Translations under genes and position numbers: made by a program
Shown: positions 1-11,813 of the stretch, one piece after another
Position numbering within the stretch: the stretch's first letter is position 1
How the letters are laid out: each line of letters begins with the position of its first letter
Assembly (NCBI GenBank): GCA_027186245.1
Contig: CP114490.1
Coordinates: forward strand, 7,572,501-7,636,500
DNA from: Coriaria nepalensis
Lineage: Eukaryota > Streptophyta > Magnoliopsida > Cucurbitales > Coriariaceae
Direction: 5' to 3'
Length of the DNA: 64,000 nt
Notes under the pieces: model-generated
Database searches by the model: none
What the model was told of the DNA's origin: nothing
What the model saw: only the letters and a program-made list of their open reading frames with translations

Positions 1-375
1 ATTGGCGCATAAAAAAATAAATTACAGTTAGTTCATTTGTCGAAATCGTATATCACGCTATGGCCATTTCTACTTGTGAGCTCACCTGGCTCAAACAACT
101 CCTCTATGATCTCAGTGTTTCCCATCCAGCACCTATGACTCTTCTTTGCGACAATTAATCGGCCCTCCACATTGCTCAGAATCCTATTTTTCATGAATGT
201 ACAAAACACATTGAAATTGACTACCACTTTGAAATTACAAGCTGGACTCCTCACCACCTCTCATGTTCCCTCCTCTCATCAGTTGGCTGACATCTTCATC
301 AAAGCTCTCGGCAATGACCTCTTCCACACTTTTTCCAGTAAGTTTGACATTATCAATCTACATGCTCCAACTTGA
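1..375 (+). mobile_element. Ty1/copia RNase H and polyprotein C-terminus (fragment)
   Basis: Conceptual translation from about position 40 gives the end of a copia RNase H domain: a YHAMA-like segment, then CELTWLKQLL, a CDN motif, an ALHIAQNP stretch, and, after a frame change near 265, SHQLADIFIKAL with the usual polyprotein end at 372-375. The reading is broken by a TAA just after CDN (near 155) and by the frame change, so this is a relic. The window cuts off everything upstream. A purine-rich tract (372-380) and an LTR-like stretch follow, as expected for the 3' end of an element. Confidence 0.8.
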
Positions 376-380
376 GGAGA

Positions 381-540
381 CGTTAAAATTAACACGTAAT
401 TTTTTCTTATATAGTTGTACTATTTTAATTTTCATTAATTCTTTGTTATTTCCTTATATGCTCTACCTTGTATATTATAAAATAGAGATATCGAATTAAT
501 GAAAGTATACATAGATTTTATCTATTCTAGAATTTTTACA
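381..540 (+). repeat. Probable 3' LTR of the copia relic
   Basis: The stretch directly follows the polypurine-like tract TTGAGGAGA and ends in TTTTTACA, a normal LTR terminus. Its first base pair reads CG where LTRs begin TG, which a single C-for-T change explains. It is AT-rich and about 160 bp, short but acceptable for copia. The partner LTR lies outside the window, so the identification rests on position and termini only. Confidence 0.5.
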
Positions 541-2890
541 TAATATATACTTTTTATTAGTAGATCATGAAAGGATAATAAAAGGAGGCTTATAAATGAG
601 GCAATATATGGCTTAAGATAAGAAGGGTAAAATCCAAACGGATGAGATTAGTATCTCATATTTATTAGGCTTGGTAAAATTAGGCCTATCTCGGTTTGGG
701 TTTCACCATTTTATTTGGGCCATACTAAATAAACAAATTAATTCATTTTGCCGTATATCCATGATTAATACAACTTCAAAAGTTTTAATTAGAGGTAGAA
801 ATATGGGCATGGTCAGCTCGAACCTGGTTGACCGACCGTATGGCTCGACCCTTCTTATAAATAATCTAGTTATGTTTTTTCTTGTTAATCAACTATTTAA
901 GGCTTTTTTATAGGTTCTGATTTTTCTTCCTTAAGTTTGGAATATTTTTTTGATCCAACCATCTATTATTTACAGTTTATAAGTATAATGAAGTCTTAGT
1001 ATTGCCAATATTTTATTTTTACTTATAAAATTATTAACGCTTTAAATCATATATTATCTTCGTTATTAATAAATCTTCCATTATCTTATTTATTAAGCTA
1101 TTACTATAATTTTTTATATTATAAATTCTTTTACCATTAAAAAAAAAATCATGAGTCAAACTCAGACATGTCATTGATCCGATCCATTTTCTAGGCCCAT
1201 ATGTAAATAGGCTTAGGTTGGGCCTTGATTTTTTAAGATCGTATTGCTATTTCTATCGAGAATGCCCAATTTATCGATTTATTCAGTAAACTATTGAGAG
1301 CTCACGTAATATATGTTGGAATAATCGCACTATGAACAGAGCGATGAACCTATTTGTGATGGCTTATTTTGTACGAGAGAAGCCCATACATGATTATTTT
1401 ACTTCCCCACCCTGGCGAGCCATTTTGCCAAAAACGGTTCCTAAAATGAGATTAAGAGTCGGCATTTACTAACCCAACGGTCATTTGCTGAAAATTTTAA
1501 TGATTATATATGATATTCGATATTAACTTAATACATGATTTTAGTGTAGAATCCCTTTGTGATATAATTTTTTATCATAAAATCTCGTCTACTAAAACAT
1601 TTCTATTCCAAGATATAATAAAAAGAATATTATATAAAATAAGTAGAATAGTAAAATAAGTTATGATATTTAGCTTGATCCATCCCACAATCCAAAAACT
1701 ATGATATATAATATATTAATAGAATACTTTAATCCTAAGAATTCATGAGTTTAATTAGTAGGATCCAATGCAATAATAAAAATTTTTAAATCGCTGCATT
1801 TTAGGATTGATAGGTAGATGAAAGTACTAGTAGTTATCCAATAAGCATAATAAGAGTATTCTTGTCAATAAATTATTTAACGTATTGGTCTCTTCACTCT
1901 TGTGTAATGCACTAACTAATTTTCTAGAGTTTTTTCACTAAAGGAGGGGAGGAATGACAATAAAAGAAGGGTTTGGGGTGAATGAAAAGATGGGGGTAAA
2001 AGGGTAAAGTTTTTTTTTACAAAGATTAGGGGCAGATGCATTTGGGGAATTCACATCTGGCCACTAAAGAGTCCAGGTTCATTTTTGAGAAATTGGATAC
2101 AAATTACAGTAAACCAAAGAATGTGTAGTAAATTTTAACCTCCCAAAGTTTATCCTAATTGTGATTTATCCCCCAAAACCAAAATCACACTTATTTTGTA
2201 CTTCGATAGTGTACTTGTGGCATAATTTTTAAGTGCGTTTGAGTAAAATCTACATGGTTGAAGTGCCATATATATACCCGTATATATGAAGGTACCCTAT
2301 AAAGATCTGAGGATATAAATATTCTTCAAAGTGCATTTGCTCCATGTGTATTGACACCCTAAGTGCCATGAGTGAGCATTCCATTCCACATGTGCATCCA
2401 ATAGTTTCGAAACTTAGACGGGTGTTTACATTTATTAGGCGGGTCAATCAAAATCAACTTTTTATTTCCAAAAAAAAAAAAAAAAAAAAAATTCCTCCTA
2501 AAGCTGTGGGTTTAACAATTAACTTATTACCCATTTAATTTTTCTATTTTACATTTGAGCCACCTCATTCAAAAATTAATATTTACTATTCCCCAAATTA
2601 GTTTCTTCATTTATTTTGCATTCGCTGTCATCTCCAAGACAAAGATGATGGTAATGGCATTCATGGGTTTGGAAGAGATCAGAATGGCTATAGCTCAAGA
2701 GGTAAATCGGTTGTTTTTGTAATATTAGGGGAAACTTTAGCAATGTTTATAATTTAAGAGGTTAAATAATAAATAACCAATAATTTAAGAGTTCTATGCA
2801 AAAACCGCTCCCTAATTCCTATATTTAAACTTCTCTATTCTCCGTTGGAATAACACGAGAAAAAAAATCCAAAGAGAGCTCTCTGTTTAT
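541..2890. other. Intergenic, AT-rich, no gene recognised
   Basis: There is no ORF with recognisable coding character on either strand. A 20-base A run lies at 2471-2490. The pieces 660-720 and 1185-1235 carry repeated AGGCC/GGGCC words in an AT-rich setting, which can mark worn hAT-type elements, but I could not define ends. A short stretch at 2635-2700 translates to a Gly/Arg/Asp-rich peptide reminiscent of a retroelement gag, too short to call. Confidence 0.5.
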
Positions 2891-2894
2891 GTAT

Positions 2895-3003
2895 TTTCCC
2901 TTCCCTCTCTATTTCTCTCTCTAGTCCGGCGAGAGAGAGAGAAAGAGAAGAAAAGGAACTAGTCCAGCGAGAGAGGGAGAGAGAGGGGGGGGGGGGGGGG
3001 GGG
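2895..3003. repeat. GA/CT microsatellite and G19 run in the peptidase leader
   Basis: CT repeats at about 2905-2925 are followed by GA repeats, then a run of 19 G (2985-3003) and GGGTGGG. A segment reading CTAGTCC-R-GCGAGAGAG occurs twice, about 40 bp apart, so part of the leader is duplicated. It lies within 40 to 150 bases upstream of the peptidase ATG and is probably transcribed as 5' leader or core promoter; CT/GA-rich leaders are common in plants. Confidence 0.7.
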
Positions 3004-3043
3004 AGGGTGGGAAAAAGACGAGAAATCCTTCGAACACAATCTA

Positions 3044-5469
3044 ATGGCTGGGAAGAGGTTCGCAGTGCTTCTCTGTGCGGAGGATTCAGAGTACGTGAAG
3101 AAGAAATACGGAGGGTATTTTGGGGTTTTTGGGAGAATGCTTGGCGAAGAAGGCGAGACGTGGGAGGTTTATCGCGTAGCGAACGGAGAGTTTCCGTTCA
3201 ACGATGAGATCGATCAGTTCGATGGATTCGTGATCACTGGAAGTTGTAATGACGCTCATGGCGATGACGTTTGGATCTGTAAATTGATCAATCTTTTGAA
3301 GAAATTGGATTCTATGAAGAAGAAAATCCTCGGAATTTGCTTCGGACACCAGGTTTAATTAATTAACTAATCAATCAATCTCCTGTTGAATTTTGAATTT
3401 ATCTTCTGATTTTCTCGTCGTTCTGCATTTTCACTTGTTTTAATCATCTCTGTTTGAGTTACTTTATTTGGTGTGCATTATCCACAAAATCTTCGGTCAA
3501 ACCGAAAATTTAGGTGTGATTTGGAATTTCTTTTTCTGTACTTTTTTATATGAAGAAGATGCACGAAAAAAAAAAAAACTTGCCAAAAAAAAGGTAGAAT
3601 ATGCAGAGAAAGACCTGTGGGAGCCTCGGAGGTGGTGAGGGCGATAATGATTATTATACCCCTGCCCTATCTGAGGGTGTTACTGTCTTCTTAATAATCA
3701 ATTATTTTTAATTTTTAATTATTATTACCTGTAAATCAAATATATTATTTTTAGTCATCCCCTAAACTTACCTCATCAGGAAATTGACCCATCAAGTATA
3801 TAAATCAATACCAATACATCCTAGAAAAACATATATAAAATTTCACGTTGACACGTAATTTTTGAGTCTTCTTTCTTTTTGGTCATTCGCTTGGATATCC
3901 AGGTTAGTTTCTATTAACATCCGACTAGTTCATATCCAACCCTTAAACTACCATGATGCCGGAGTTTTAACGTCCCCGTAAGAACATTTTCTTTGAGTAC
4001 ATTACTCACCCATGTGACATTTGGAGTGTCGTGACGACCACTTGCATGTGTTCTTGCCCAGGCTCTGGCCGCTTTTATCTTTATTGATAACTTATTTAAT
4101 CAAATCTCCTTCTAAAAAGTTGTTTGGCATTTCTTATCTTAACATTTCATTTAATTTTCTATTTTATATATACTTGCTTACATGTATTACGTGTCCCTTA
4201 TAATATAAGAAATTAGATAATAATTTATGATTTTTTTTTAAAATGTTGTAATCTACTAGGATGGAATTTTACCCGTCGAGACTGGAAATTAGCATTCCCG
4301 GTTTTGATTCTGTGATCCTGATATCGGTTCCGGGAATAAAACCTTTATTCCTATTTTATTCCCGATATCCTGGGACCTAGCCCGATACGGGATTGGAATT
4401 CTCAATATTTTCTTAATATAATAATTAAATTTGAGTTTATAACTCATACAATAGTCATAATTTTAAAACATCACCAACAAAATAATAAATTAACAATAAA
4501 AATTTATATTAATTTCATTAGTAAACTTAATTAAATTATGTAGAATTAAAAAATAGATTCTTTAATTTTTTTTTTCAAATTTTTCGGTCCTATTCCCGAT
4601 CCTTAGTACTGATGCCGAGATGGGACATTACTTTGATTCCCGTTAAATATTGGGACGGGAATTGGGACGGAATCAAAATTTCCATTGGGACCGGAAAAGA
4701 TGCCCACCTCATATATTGTTACATGTATTCTATTTTACTAAGATATTGTTATTGACAGGAGGAATAATTTGTGTTATTGTGTATAGGTATTATGCCGTGC
4801 AATTGGAGGGAAGACTGGTAGGGCTGTCTCCGGATGGGACATAGGAATCACGACCATTAATTTATCATCGTCGTCGTCATCTTCCAAATTCTTCACATCT
4901 CTCAAAATTCCGGCCAAGCTCCCTGTGATAGAATGCCATAGAGACGTGGTTTGTACTTTTTACGGAATGACCTCATGTGTTATAGATAATTATAGCTTTT
5001 CCTCTTGCATTGAAATTGTCACAATGTAGGGTAGGGTATACATATATAATCCCTCTTTTAAATGAATGTAGGTCACAGAACTTCCAGCCAAGGCTGAGGC
5101 TATCGGATGGTCAGAAAAGACCGGTGTTGAGATGTTTCGATGTGGGGAGCACATCTTGGGCATACAGGGTCATCCTGAATACAACAAAGACATCCTCCTT
5201 CACCTTATTGACCGTCTTGTTCAGCGTAACTTCATCACGGTATGTTGCTATGCGTTTGATTGATTGTATCACTAAAGTATGTTAATAAAACTGTGTTAAT
5301 CAAACTGTCTATATAAAAAACTATGAGTATTTTTTTTAAAATTTATTTTTGGAATTGTTTGGTGTAGGATGATTATGGTGAGGAATTGAAGGTTAAAGTG
5401 GAGGAAGGTGAGCCGAATAGGGAGGCATGGAAGAGAGTGTGTATCAACTTTCTTAAGAGCAGTCTTTGA
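3044..5469 (+). CDS. GGP: Gamma-glutamyl peptidase (class I glutamine amidotransferase-like), four exons
   Basis: Exons are 3044-3352, 4787-4948, 5072-5239 and 5368-5469, all with GT-AG borders and phase 0 joints, giving 246 residues, the usual length of plant GGP proteins. Exon 1 holds YGGYFGVFG, the oxyanion-region GFVITGSCNDAHGD and the nucleophile elbow GICFGHQ with Cys99. Exon 2 has GGKTGRA and ECHRD. Exon 3 has IQGHPEYN, supplying His191 and Glu193 of the expected catalytic triad. Family members are cytosolic enzymes that remove the gamma-glutamyl residue from glutathione conjugates; in Brassicaceae they act in glucosinolate and camalexin formation, elsewhere more generally in glutathione-conjugate turnover. 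The ATG is the first in frame after the GA/G-rich leader and fits the family N-terminus. No disabling change is visible. Intron 1 (1434 bp) is swollen by a repeat-like insertion. Confidence 0.93.
4253..4708. mobile_element. Possible non-autonomous hAT-like element in intron 1 of GGP
   Basis: The two flanks of this stretch are imperfect inverted copies. The left side contains GATGGAATTTTACCCG and CATTCCCGGTTTTGATTC; the right side, read on the other strand, contains GGAAATTTTGATTCCGTCCC and ACGGGAATC. Both are unusually rich in CCCG/CGGGA words compared with the surrounding intron, and the middle is AT-rich. I could not find a clean 8-bp target duplication, so the ends are approximate and the class is a guess. 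Confidence 0.35.
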
Positions 5470-6727
5470 AATGAAATTAATGTAATAATAAAGGACCAAA
5501 ATGAAAGAGATATGAAAGAAATTGTAGATATATAGAGTTGTTTGACAAGTAGTGAGTCAAGTTTTTATTGTTGTAAGAGAGGAAAAGCCTACACATCTAG
5601 GTTGGTAGTTTTTAGATCAATAGATCTTCCCCTCGTTGCTTTGTTTTATTCTTTCTTCCTCTTTCCTCCTCTTTCCTCGCTCTCCTTTTTTATTTTATTT
5701 TTTGAAATGATCAGTTATTTATCCAAAAATAGTTCATCATCTCGATTAATAATCAGTTATTTATTATTAAAATTTATAATATGATATCATAAAGTTATGA
5801 TTGTTTTTCCCTTTTATTACTTATTAAACTTATAAAATGATCGGTTTATAAATAATGAATATTAAAATTATCATATATTATTTAAAAAGAAAAATCAGAT
5901 TAATTTATGAGTAAAAAATATTTCTTTTATCTTTAAAATATTGAAAAAACATAAGTAGAATCCGAAAATTTAATATCAAATTAAGAAAAGGGATGGAATC
6001 CTTGACAAGAACAGGGACAATTAATGTGATATTGCTTAGAACCCTCTAGAAAGTCAAAGAGGCAAGAACAGAAGTTTCTAACAGGTAATTTTCATGCTGT
6101 ATATTTTTATGCAAAAGTCAAATGGTTGACATTTGGTATGTTTTCCACGTACATTAGACTAATTTGATGTGACCTATTATTGAATAAACTAATTACAGCA
6201 AACAAGAAAAAGACAAGAGATGACTCTCCTTCCAGTCGAAGAATATCACAGATTTAATCATTCATATCTCAAAACAAGCTCCAAAGAGCGAGCAATCAAA
6301 TTAACTATTACAAGGTCAATTTAATACCTCAGCCAGCTTGATAATGGATGGCCAAAAAAAAAGAAAAGGGTTTTGCATGAAGTAGAAAATTAGAAAGGAA
6401 CATATTATAAAGATCACAAGACATTTTAGAGTGAAATATTTCAACTCTTCTGATCAAATGATATGATACTTTTTCTGATTAAATGCTGATTCGGTATGAT
6501 AATTATTTTCTAGAGTATATATTGGTAAAATTTTGTCTATGATAAGAACCGCACTAAATTCTACTCTTAAAATGTCTTGATTATGAATTCATCGATTAGA
6601 CATTCTTAACCAATTGGTGTTAATTCAACTTCCCACATAATATTACTTCTATAAGGAAAGTTAAGTTCAAATTCCATAAAAAAATCTTTTCAAAGGGTTC
6701 GAACTGAAAAAAAAAAAAAAAAAAAAA
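5470..6727. other. Intergenic downstream of GGP
   Basis: This stretch starts with the GGP 3' untranslated region (an AATAATAAAG tract near 5484 could serve as polyadenylation signal). The rest is AT-rich with no supportable gene. A long A run lies at 6709-6727, directly before the small MITE. Confidence 0.5.
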
Positions 6728-6876
6728 GAAATTCTTAGATAGATTATGTTACGATGGTTCGATCTATCTCTACCATATATATCAATTTCATATTATCATA
6801 ATATATATAATGTCAATCTTATATCTAATTAAACTATATTAATCTACCATAAATATAACCTACCCAAAATATTCTC
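6728..6876. mobile_element. Small palindromic MITE, family B copy 1
   Basis: The left end (AGATAGATTATGTTACGATGG) and the reverse complement of the right end (GGGTAGGTTATATTTATGG) form an imperfect terminal inverted repeat of about 35 bp around an AT-rich core. The same arrangement and similar end sequences recur at 60769-60925. The target duplication is not clear, so the superfamily is left open. Confidence 0.5.
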
Positions 6877-7379
6877 TTCATAAATACCTAATTCTTCAAA
6901 TCATAAGCTCAATTCCAAAGCCCAATATCCACATTTAATGTGGGTGGTCCATTTTCAACGGAGGCCATTATAACTGGTGCGTAGCCTAACCTGTTGATCC
7001 TTTACTTAGGTTTGGTTTTAAGAATTTCAAGATTGCAATATAATTTGTTGCAATTTTGTACCTATTTAAGTCTAAATTTCGATTTAATGAAGCAAGAGAT
7101 TTAAAGAACAAGAAAAGAAGACACAAAGAGTCTTACCGGGTTCATATTTTTAAATAATTATTTAGAAATATTATATTTATATTGGGTTTTAAAAAATCGC
7201 ACAGATTATATCATACTATAATGATTAGTATCGTTTACAAGCATTACACATTCTCAATCAAACAAAAAGAACCATAAGATACCCAAATTTCAAGCAGAGA
7301 ATCACGCCATGGAAACTCAATAGCAAAAGCACGATTCCGCCTTAATCATGAAGATCAACTAGAAATCATAAACTTGCAG

Positions 7380-7625
7380 CCAAGATCAAACCATGAGAAT
7401 CAAAACCCTAAATTGCACACACACAAAGAAGCGAGAAAGAGAGAGAGGCACTCACATGGTTGATTTGGGCTGAGAGGAAAGAGAAGATTTATATCCGAGT
7501 TATAATAAGTGAACCAGTAAAGAAGTGGGTTAGCGCAAACCGGTAAAAAATGCGAGCTATATAGATCAGCCCATGTGCAACTCCAAATGAATTGAGCCAC
7601 TTTTATTGGGCTTCACACACTAAAC
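7380..7625 (-). promoter_or_regulatory. Orphan promoter and leader-like region, minus strand
   Basis: Read on the minus strand, this region has several TGGGCY (site II) words near 7595, 7570 and 7465, then a CT-rich leader with CTCTCTCTTTCTCGC, and a telo-box AGGGTTT near 7405. This combination is typical of promoters of plant ribosomal-protein and mitochondrial housekeeping genes. A possible 5'-UTR splice donor (GTGAGT) lies near 7455. No coding sequence follows on the minus strand down to the GGP gene, so it may be a detached gene start or coincidence. Confidence 0.3.
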
Positions 7626-7869
7626 CAACTAACCATCTTCACCTTGTGAAGCCTTCCCTTCCTCCTTCTCCATTGTCCATCATAATACTGCAAGTATCCA
7701 TATGCTATTGCCTTCATTGCTATAATTGTTACTTAAAATGTAGTAGACTTAAACAATGCTTAAATTTACCTGCAATAATAATTTTAGTTTCGACACCGGC
7801 TAGATTTTTCACGGTAAGTACCTTCGATATGTGCACTATACCTAAGTTAAACTGATATATAATGAAATG

Positions 7870-9110
7870 ATATTTGACATCAATATATTTAATTCATTCA
7901 TGGTGGACTAGATTTTTAAAAAGACGAATTGCACTTTGACTATCATAATCTACCGTGCATATTTTATCCCTTATAAAACCAACCTCCTTGAGCAAGCCTT
8001 AAAGCTAAGTACCCTGTTTAATAGCATTTATCATGACTACATATTTTGCCTCAATAGATGACAGTGCAACTAAATGTTGCAATTGAGTTTTCTAGCTTAT
8101 ACAGTTCTCACCCAGTATGAACTGGTAGAAATTAATAGAATTCCTTGAGTCTATGCCCCTGTGAAATCACTGTCTATAAAGCCAGTTAGATCAAGTTTGT
8201 TAATCTAGTTTTTGAAAGTTAAACCAACTGAAACAATCCTACTAATATATTTCAAAATCTATTTCAAAGCATTCTAGTGTTCATAACCAAAATTAGATAG
8301 GTACATACTTAACAATGATATATCATAAGCTAAGTCTAGTTTAGTGCTTATCATAAAGTATATTATAGATCCTATAACACTTGAATAATGAATTTATTCC
8401 ATTTTTATTTGGTCATTTTCACTGTTTGGACATTGAGCTTTTTACTTAACATAAAATGACTAGCAAAAGGCATAATCACAGATTTGCAAGAAGTCATATC
8501 AAATTTATAAGCTACTTTGGTTAAATACAATTTTTGGTGTAACTTTAGGAAATCTTGTTTTCTATCCCTAAGTATTTCCATACCTAAAATCTTCTTAGCT
8601 TCTCCTAAATCTTTCATTTCAAATTCAGAATTCAATTTTCTTTTTAAATAAGTTATTGTTGTTTTTGACTTACTTATTAGTAACATATTATCAACATACA
8701 ATAACAAATACATAACAACAATAGAATTATTAGAAAAATAAAACAAGTGTCATATTTACTTCTAATAAATCATAAGCTAACAAAAAAAATTATCAAAGTT
8801 TTTGTACCATTGCCTAGGAGATTGTTTAAGGTCATACGATTTTTCTTGATAAACAAACATGGTCAGGTTTTGATTTATGTATAAATCCTATACGTTATTT
8901 CATATAGATTGTTTCTTCTAACTCTCCATGTAAAAAATCTATTTTACATCTATTTGTTCTATTTCTAAGTTTAGATATGCAACTATAGTTAAAATTATCT
9001 TAATAGTTTTAAATTTCACTAGAGGTGAAAATATCTCATTAAAGTCCAATTCTTTTGTAGTAATACCCTTAGCTACTAACCTACCTTTATATCTAGTAGA
9101 GTTAGGAGAT
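7870..9110 (-). mobile_element. Ty1/copia reverse transcriptase and RNase H fragment
   Basis: On the minus strand from 9110 downward the translation gives RT motifs: GRLVAKGITT, DFNEIFSPLVKF, KQSPRQWYKNF, then YVDNMLLISKS (active-site box with Asn for the second Asp), FEMKDLGEAKKILGMEI and KLYLTKVAYKF. Further on comes an RNase H portion with SAIRLFKNLVHHE and KYIDVKYHF near 7870-7930. Stops and frame changes interrupt it; the longest open piece is 8405-8746. No LTR flanks it. The 5' end stops sharply near 9110 at a different repeat, so it is a truncated relic. Confidence 0.85.
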
Positions 9111-9240
9111 GTACTATGAGATGTCGGTTAAGTTTTAGCATTGAGAATGTGAGATGTCAGTTTGTCAAGGTGAGATGCCGGTTTGAAAATGTGAGATGCT
9201 AGTTTGTTTTAGCATAGAAGGATTGGAGATGCCGGTCAGT
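9107..9240. repeat. Degenerate GAGATGYCRGTTT repeats
   Basis: Five variants of GAGATGCCGGTTTG occur, spaced 20 to 45 bp apart, interleaved with two copies of GTTTTAGCAT. The block lies exactly between the end of the copia fragment and the LTR-like repeat that starts near 9241. It could be part of the LTR's U3 region or a separate minisatellite. Confidence 0.5.
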
Positions 9241-11520
9241 GTTGACATAAGGAACTTAGTTCCTAAGTTAATTGATTAAGGATAATAATAATATATTAAA
9301 ACTGTACAATTATCAGTATAATAAGGATTATATTATAACTGCATAGTACAGTTAATAGCAGAAGGGGGTGTGGGCTTCCCCATCTCACCTCTTTCTGTCC
9401 AATCGGGAAGATAAGTTAGAAGGATAAATATCTGATGTAGGTCTTCCAGTCATCACCTACGGTGAGATCAAAAGTAACTTCTGTCAATTACTAAAGTAGG
9501 AAAATATGAGAAAAAAAAAGGAGTTGAAAAGTCAAAGAGGCAAAAATAATTATAGTGAAAGTATAGGGGGTCAAACTATAATTTTTGAAACTGAAACCTC
9601 TTTAGTTCTCTTGCTGCTACGACAAACCAGAAAAGAAAAACAAAGAAAAAAAAATTTCACTTCTCTCGCCCTCTTTCCCTACCTTATGCAAATTCAATTT
9701 TCGTGGCTAAGATCTTTGAATTATGGTGGCTTCTTCAAATTCTACTCGTGGTTAGCTTGGTTCCCTCCTCAATTTCGAAAAAAATCGGATCATTCCTCCT
9801 CTATTGTCGAATCTAAAGTAACAACCCTAAATCCCCAAAAGTTTCGATTTCTCTTTTTGGCTTGGATGTTAGAAATTATGGTACGATGATAGTTTGATAT
9901 TGATAGAATAAGGATGAATTTGAGTTGTTAAATCAAATTAAGTCAGGAACCCTAAATTCTCAAATTTTTGATTTGTTCTTCTTGGCCTATATAAATGTGT
10001 TTTGATAGTTTAATAGCTTGGTATAGATGGATTAATATTGAATTCAAGTTGGTGGAATCAAATTGAGATAATTTGGAATTTTTCAAAAATTGGGTATATT
10101 AATGTGAGGTGAGGGAAATGACGAAAGAGATGGTTTTGTATATGAGTTGTTGGTAAATGAAAGCGATCATAGTAAAGTTGAAGTAATGTTATATTAGTAT
10201 AATATTAGTTCATAAAACAAAATCGAATTGAGACAATTAGGGCTTATGAAGGATTATGTCAGGATTGGTCAAACTATTATCGGAATTGACTACAAAGTTA
10301 GCAAGCAATTTTATTAGAATTATAGTATTGAGGAACTAAACATAATGTGTAAGAGGTTGTATTATACTATTGAAGTTATAAATATGATCAATTGATTAAG
10401 TTAAATTAGCTTTAATATCGGCTAACTAGTATTGTACATTGAAGAAGACGAATCTAAATTTCTTATTTAGTCATATAGTTATTTACTACTGGAATTATAA
10501 TTATAAATTCTTTGTTTTTCGGAAATAGGTTCATCGAGTTCCCCTCCGCCGGAGTCCCGTTGAATCGCTTTTTTTTTTAATATATAATTTTGATGTATCA
10601 TACTGTGAGTAAATGTTATATGGTTACATAAAGTATTTCAAATCCTTCATGTATGATAAATTATTTCATGGGAATTAATTGATTGGATATGGTAGTTTAT
10701 GATTTGCTTATTGGATATAAGTGATTGAAAGTAATGGTTCGTCATATTAGTGGTTTTATGAAAAACTTGGTTTTAAATGATTATTTGAACAAAAAAACAA
10801 GGGGCATGCATTAGTCGGGACAAACATATAGGAAATTAAGTTTATATTGAATTTAAAGTATATTCACGTTTCATGATATGTACATGAACTCTTTGTGAAG
10901 ACATGGTTGTCTTAAGTATTGTGATCATGAAGGAATTGAATGATTAATGGGTGCGATTGTGCATATGAATTTGATTACGATACGATTGCATATTATCTGA
11001 TTGAGTGTCAAGTCGTCAGGATAGCTGTAGCTATCATCAGTGATGATAGCCTTGATGCACCTTGATCTGTTATATATATATATATATATATAACGTGTGC
11101 GAAGTCACACGGGTATACTAGTATTATATCCGTATATGGTAGGATAATATATAACTGACGACTTGTGTGTGATGATGTGAACCGTTGCATGGTTACATTG
11201 TGATGTTTTAATTGTGTTAGGTTGTCGAATTATAGTATTACGCAGTTGATATGTTTGACATAGGTGGTGGGAAATGATATGAATATAATGATTGATTTAG
11301 TTATGTGAGTTTCTTTAGTGTGAAGTTAGTATATTATATTAGAACTTTGATAATGATTTATTTTCTAATTGTGCATGTTTACAAAAAAGTCTTGTCCTAA
11401 AAATGTAACTGTGCAATATTTATTTACTAAGTTTTGGTTTACATTCTCTTTTTGTTAAAATTATTCATCTCTCCAGATAATAGATTGTTCTTAATTGGGC
11501 ATCCGGATACTCCGACAGGA
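9241..11520 (+). repeat. LTR-like repeat A, first 260 bp shared with 40268-40525
   Basis: Positions 9241-9500 align with 40268-40525 (shared words include TATTATATTATAACT, TGTGGGCTTC or CGTGGGCTTC, GATAAGTTAG or GATAAGCTTA, and ATATAGGTCT or ATGTAGGTCT), and both carry a plus-strand TATA-like AAATAT box. At 40268 the repeat lies just upstream of Ty3/gypsy RT-RNase H sequence, so a gypsy LTR is the best guess. It begins TGTTGACA and a plausible CA end lies near 11519 (ACTCCGACA). The stretch 9500-11520 is otherwise AT-rich with no gene; a (TA)n tract sits at 11071-11092. Confidence 0.4.
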
Positions 11521-11788
11521 GTTAACACTTCCTTTATTTAACACTCCTTCAAACCAAATGCGTATGATAATAGGCTGTGATCAATCACCAAACAAAAAAC
11601 AAACCATATCATTCAGTTGCTAATAAAATCAATGAAAACAAGAGTTTGAATTAGGACTAAGAAAAGCCCTAGAAACAGAAGTGGGGCATAGGAAAATTTT
11701 TGAGATAAACAAGTTAGAGATGAAGGCAGGGTAAAAGAAAAGGAAAAAAAAGAAAAAAAAACAAACGGTTCTGAATTCTGAAGCTCAC

Positions 11789-11813
11789 CTCCTCCTGAGC
11801 TTCGACGAGCCAT
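11789..11813 (-). pseudogene. Orphan first exon resembling a CHCH-domain (CHCHD2/10-like) gene
   Basis: On the minus strand ATG at 11813 opens MARRSSGGG and runs straight into a GTGAGC splice donor near 11789. Plant CHCHD2/10-like small mitochondrial proteins start with nearly the same residues and have an intron just there. No second exon (a Pro/Ala-rich stretch and the CX9C motifs) is visible on the minus strand before the LTR-like repeat and the copia fragment, so the gene seems beheaded or its remainder lost. The call rests on about eight residues and the exon structure, so it is tentative. Confidence 0.35.

Noticed and set aside
9506..9889. 127-codon plus-strand frame
   Set aside because: Lys- and Phe-rich low-complexity translation, no domain, and it lies inside an LTR-like repeat.
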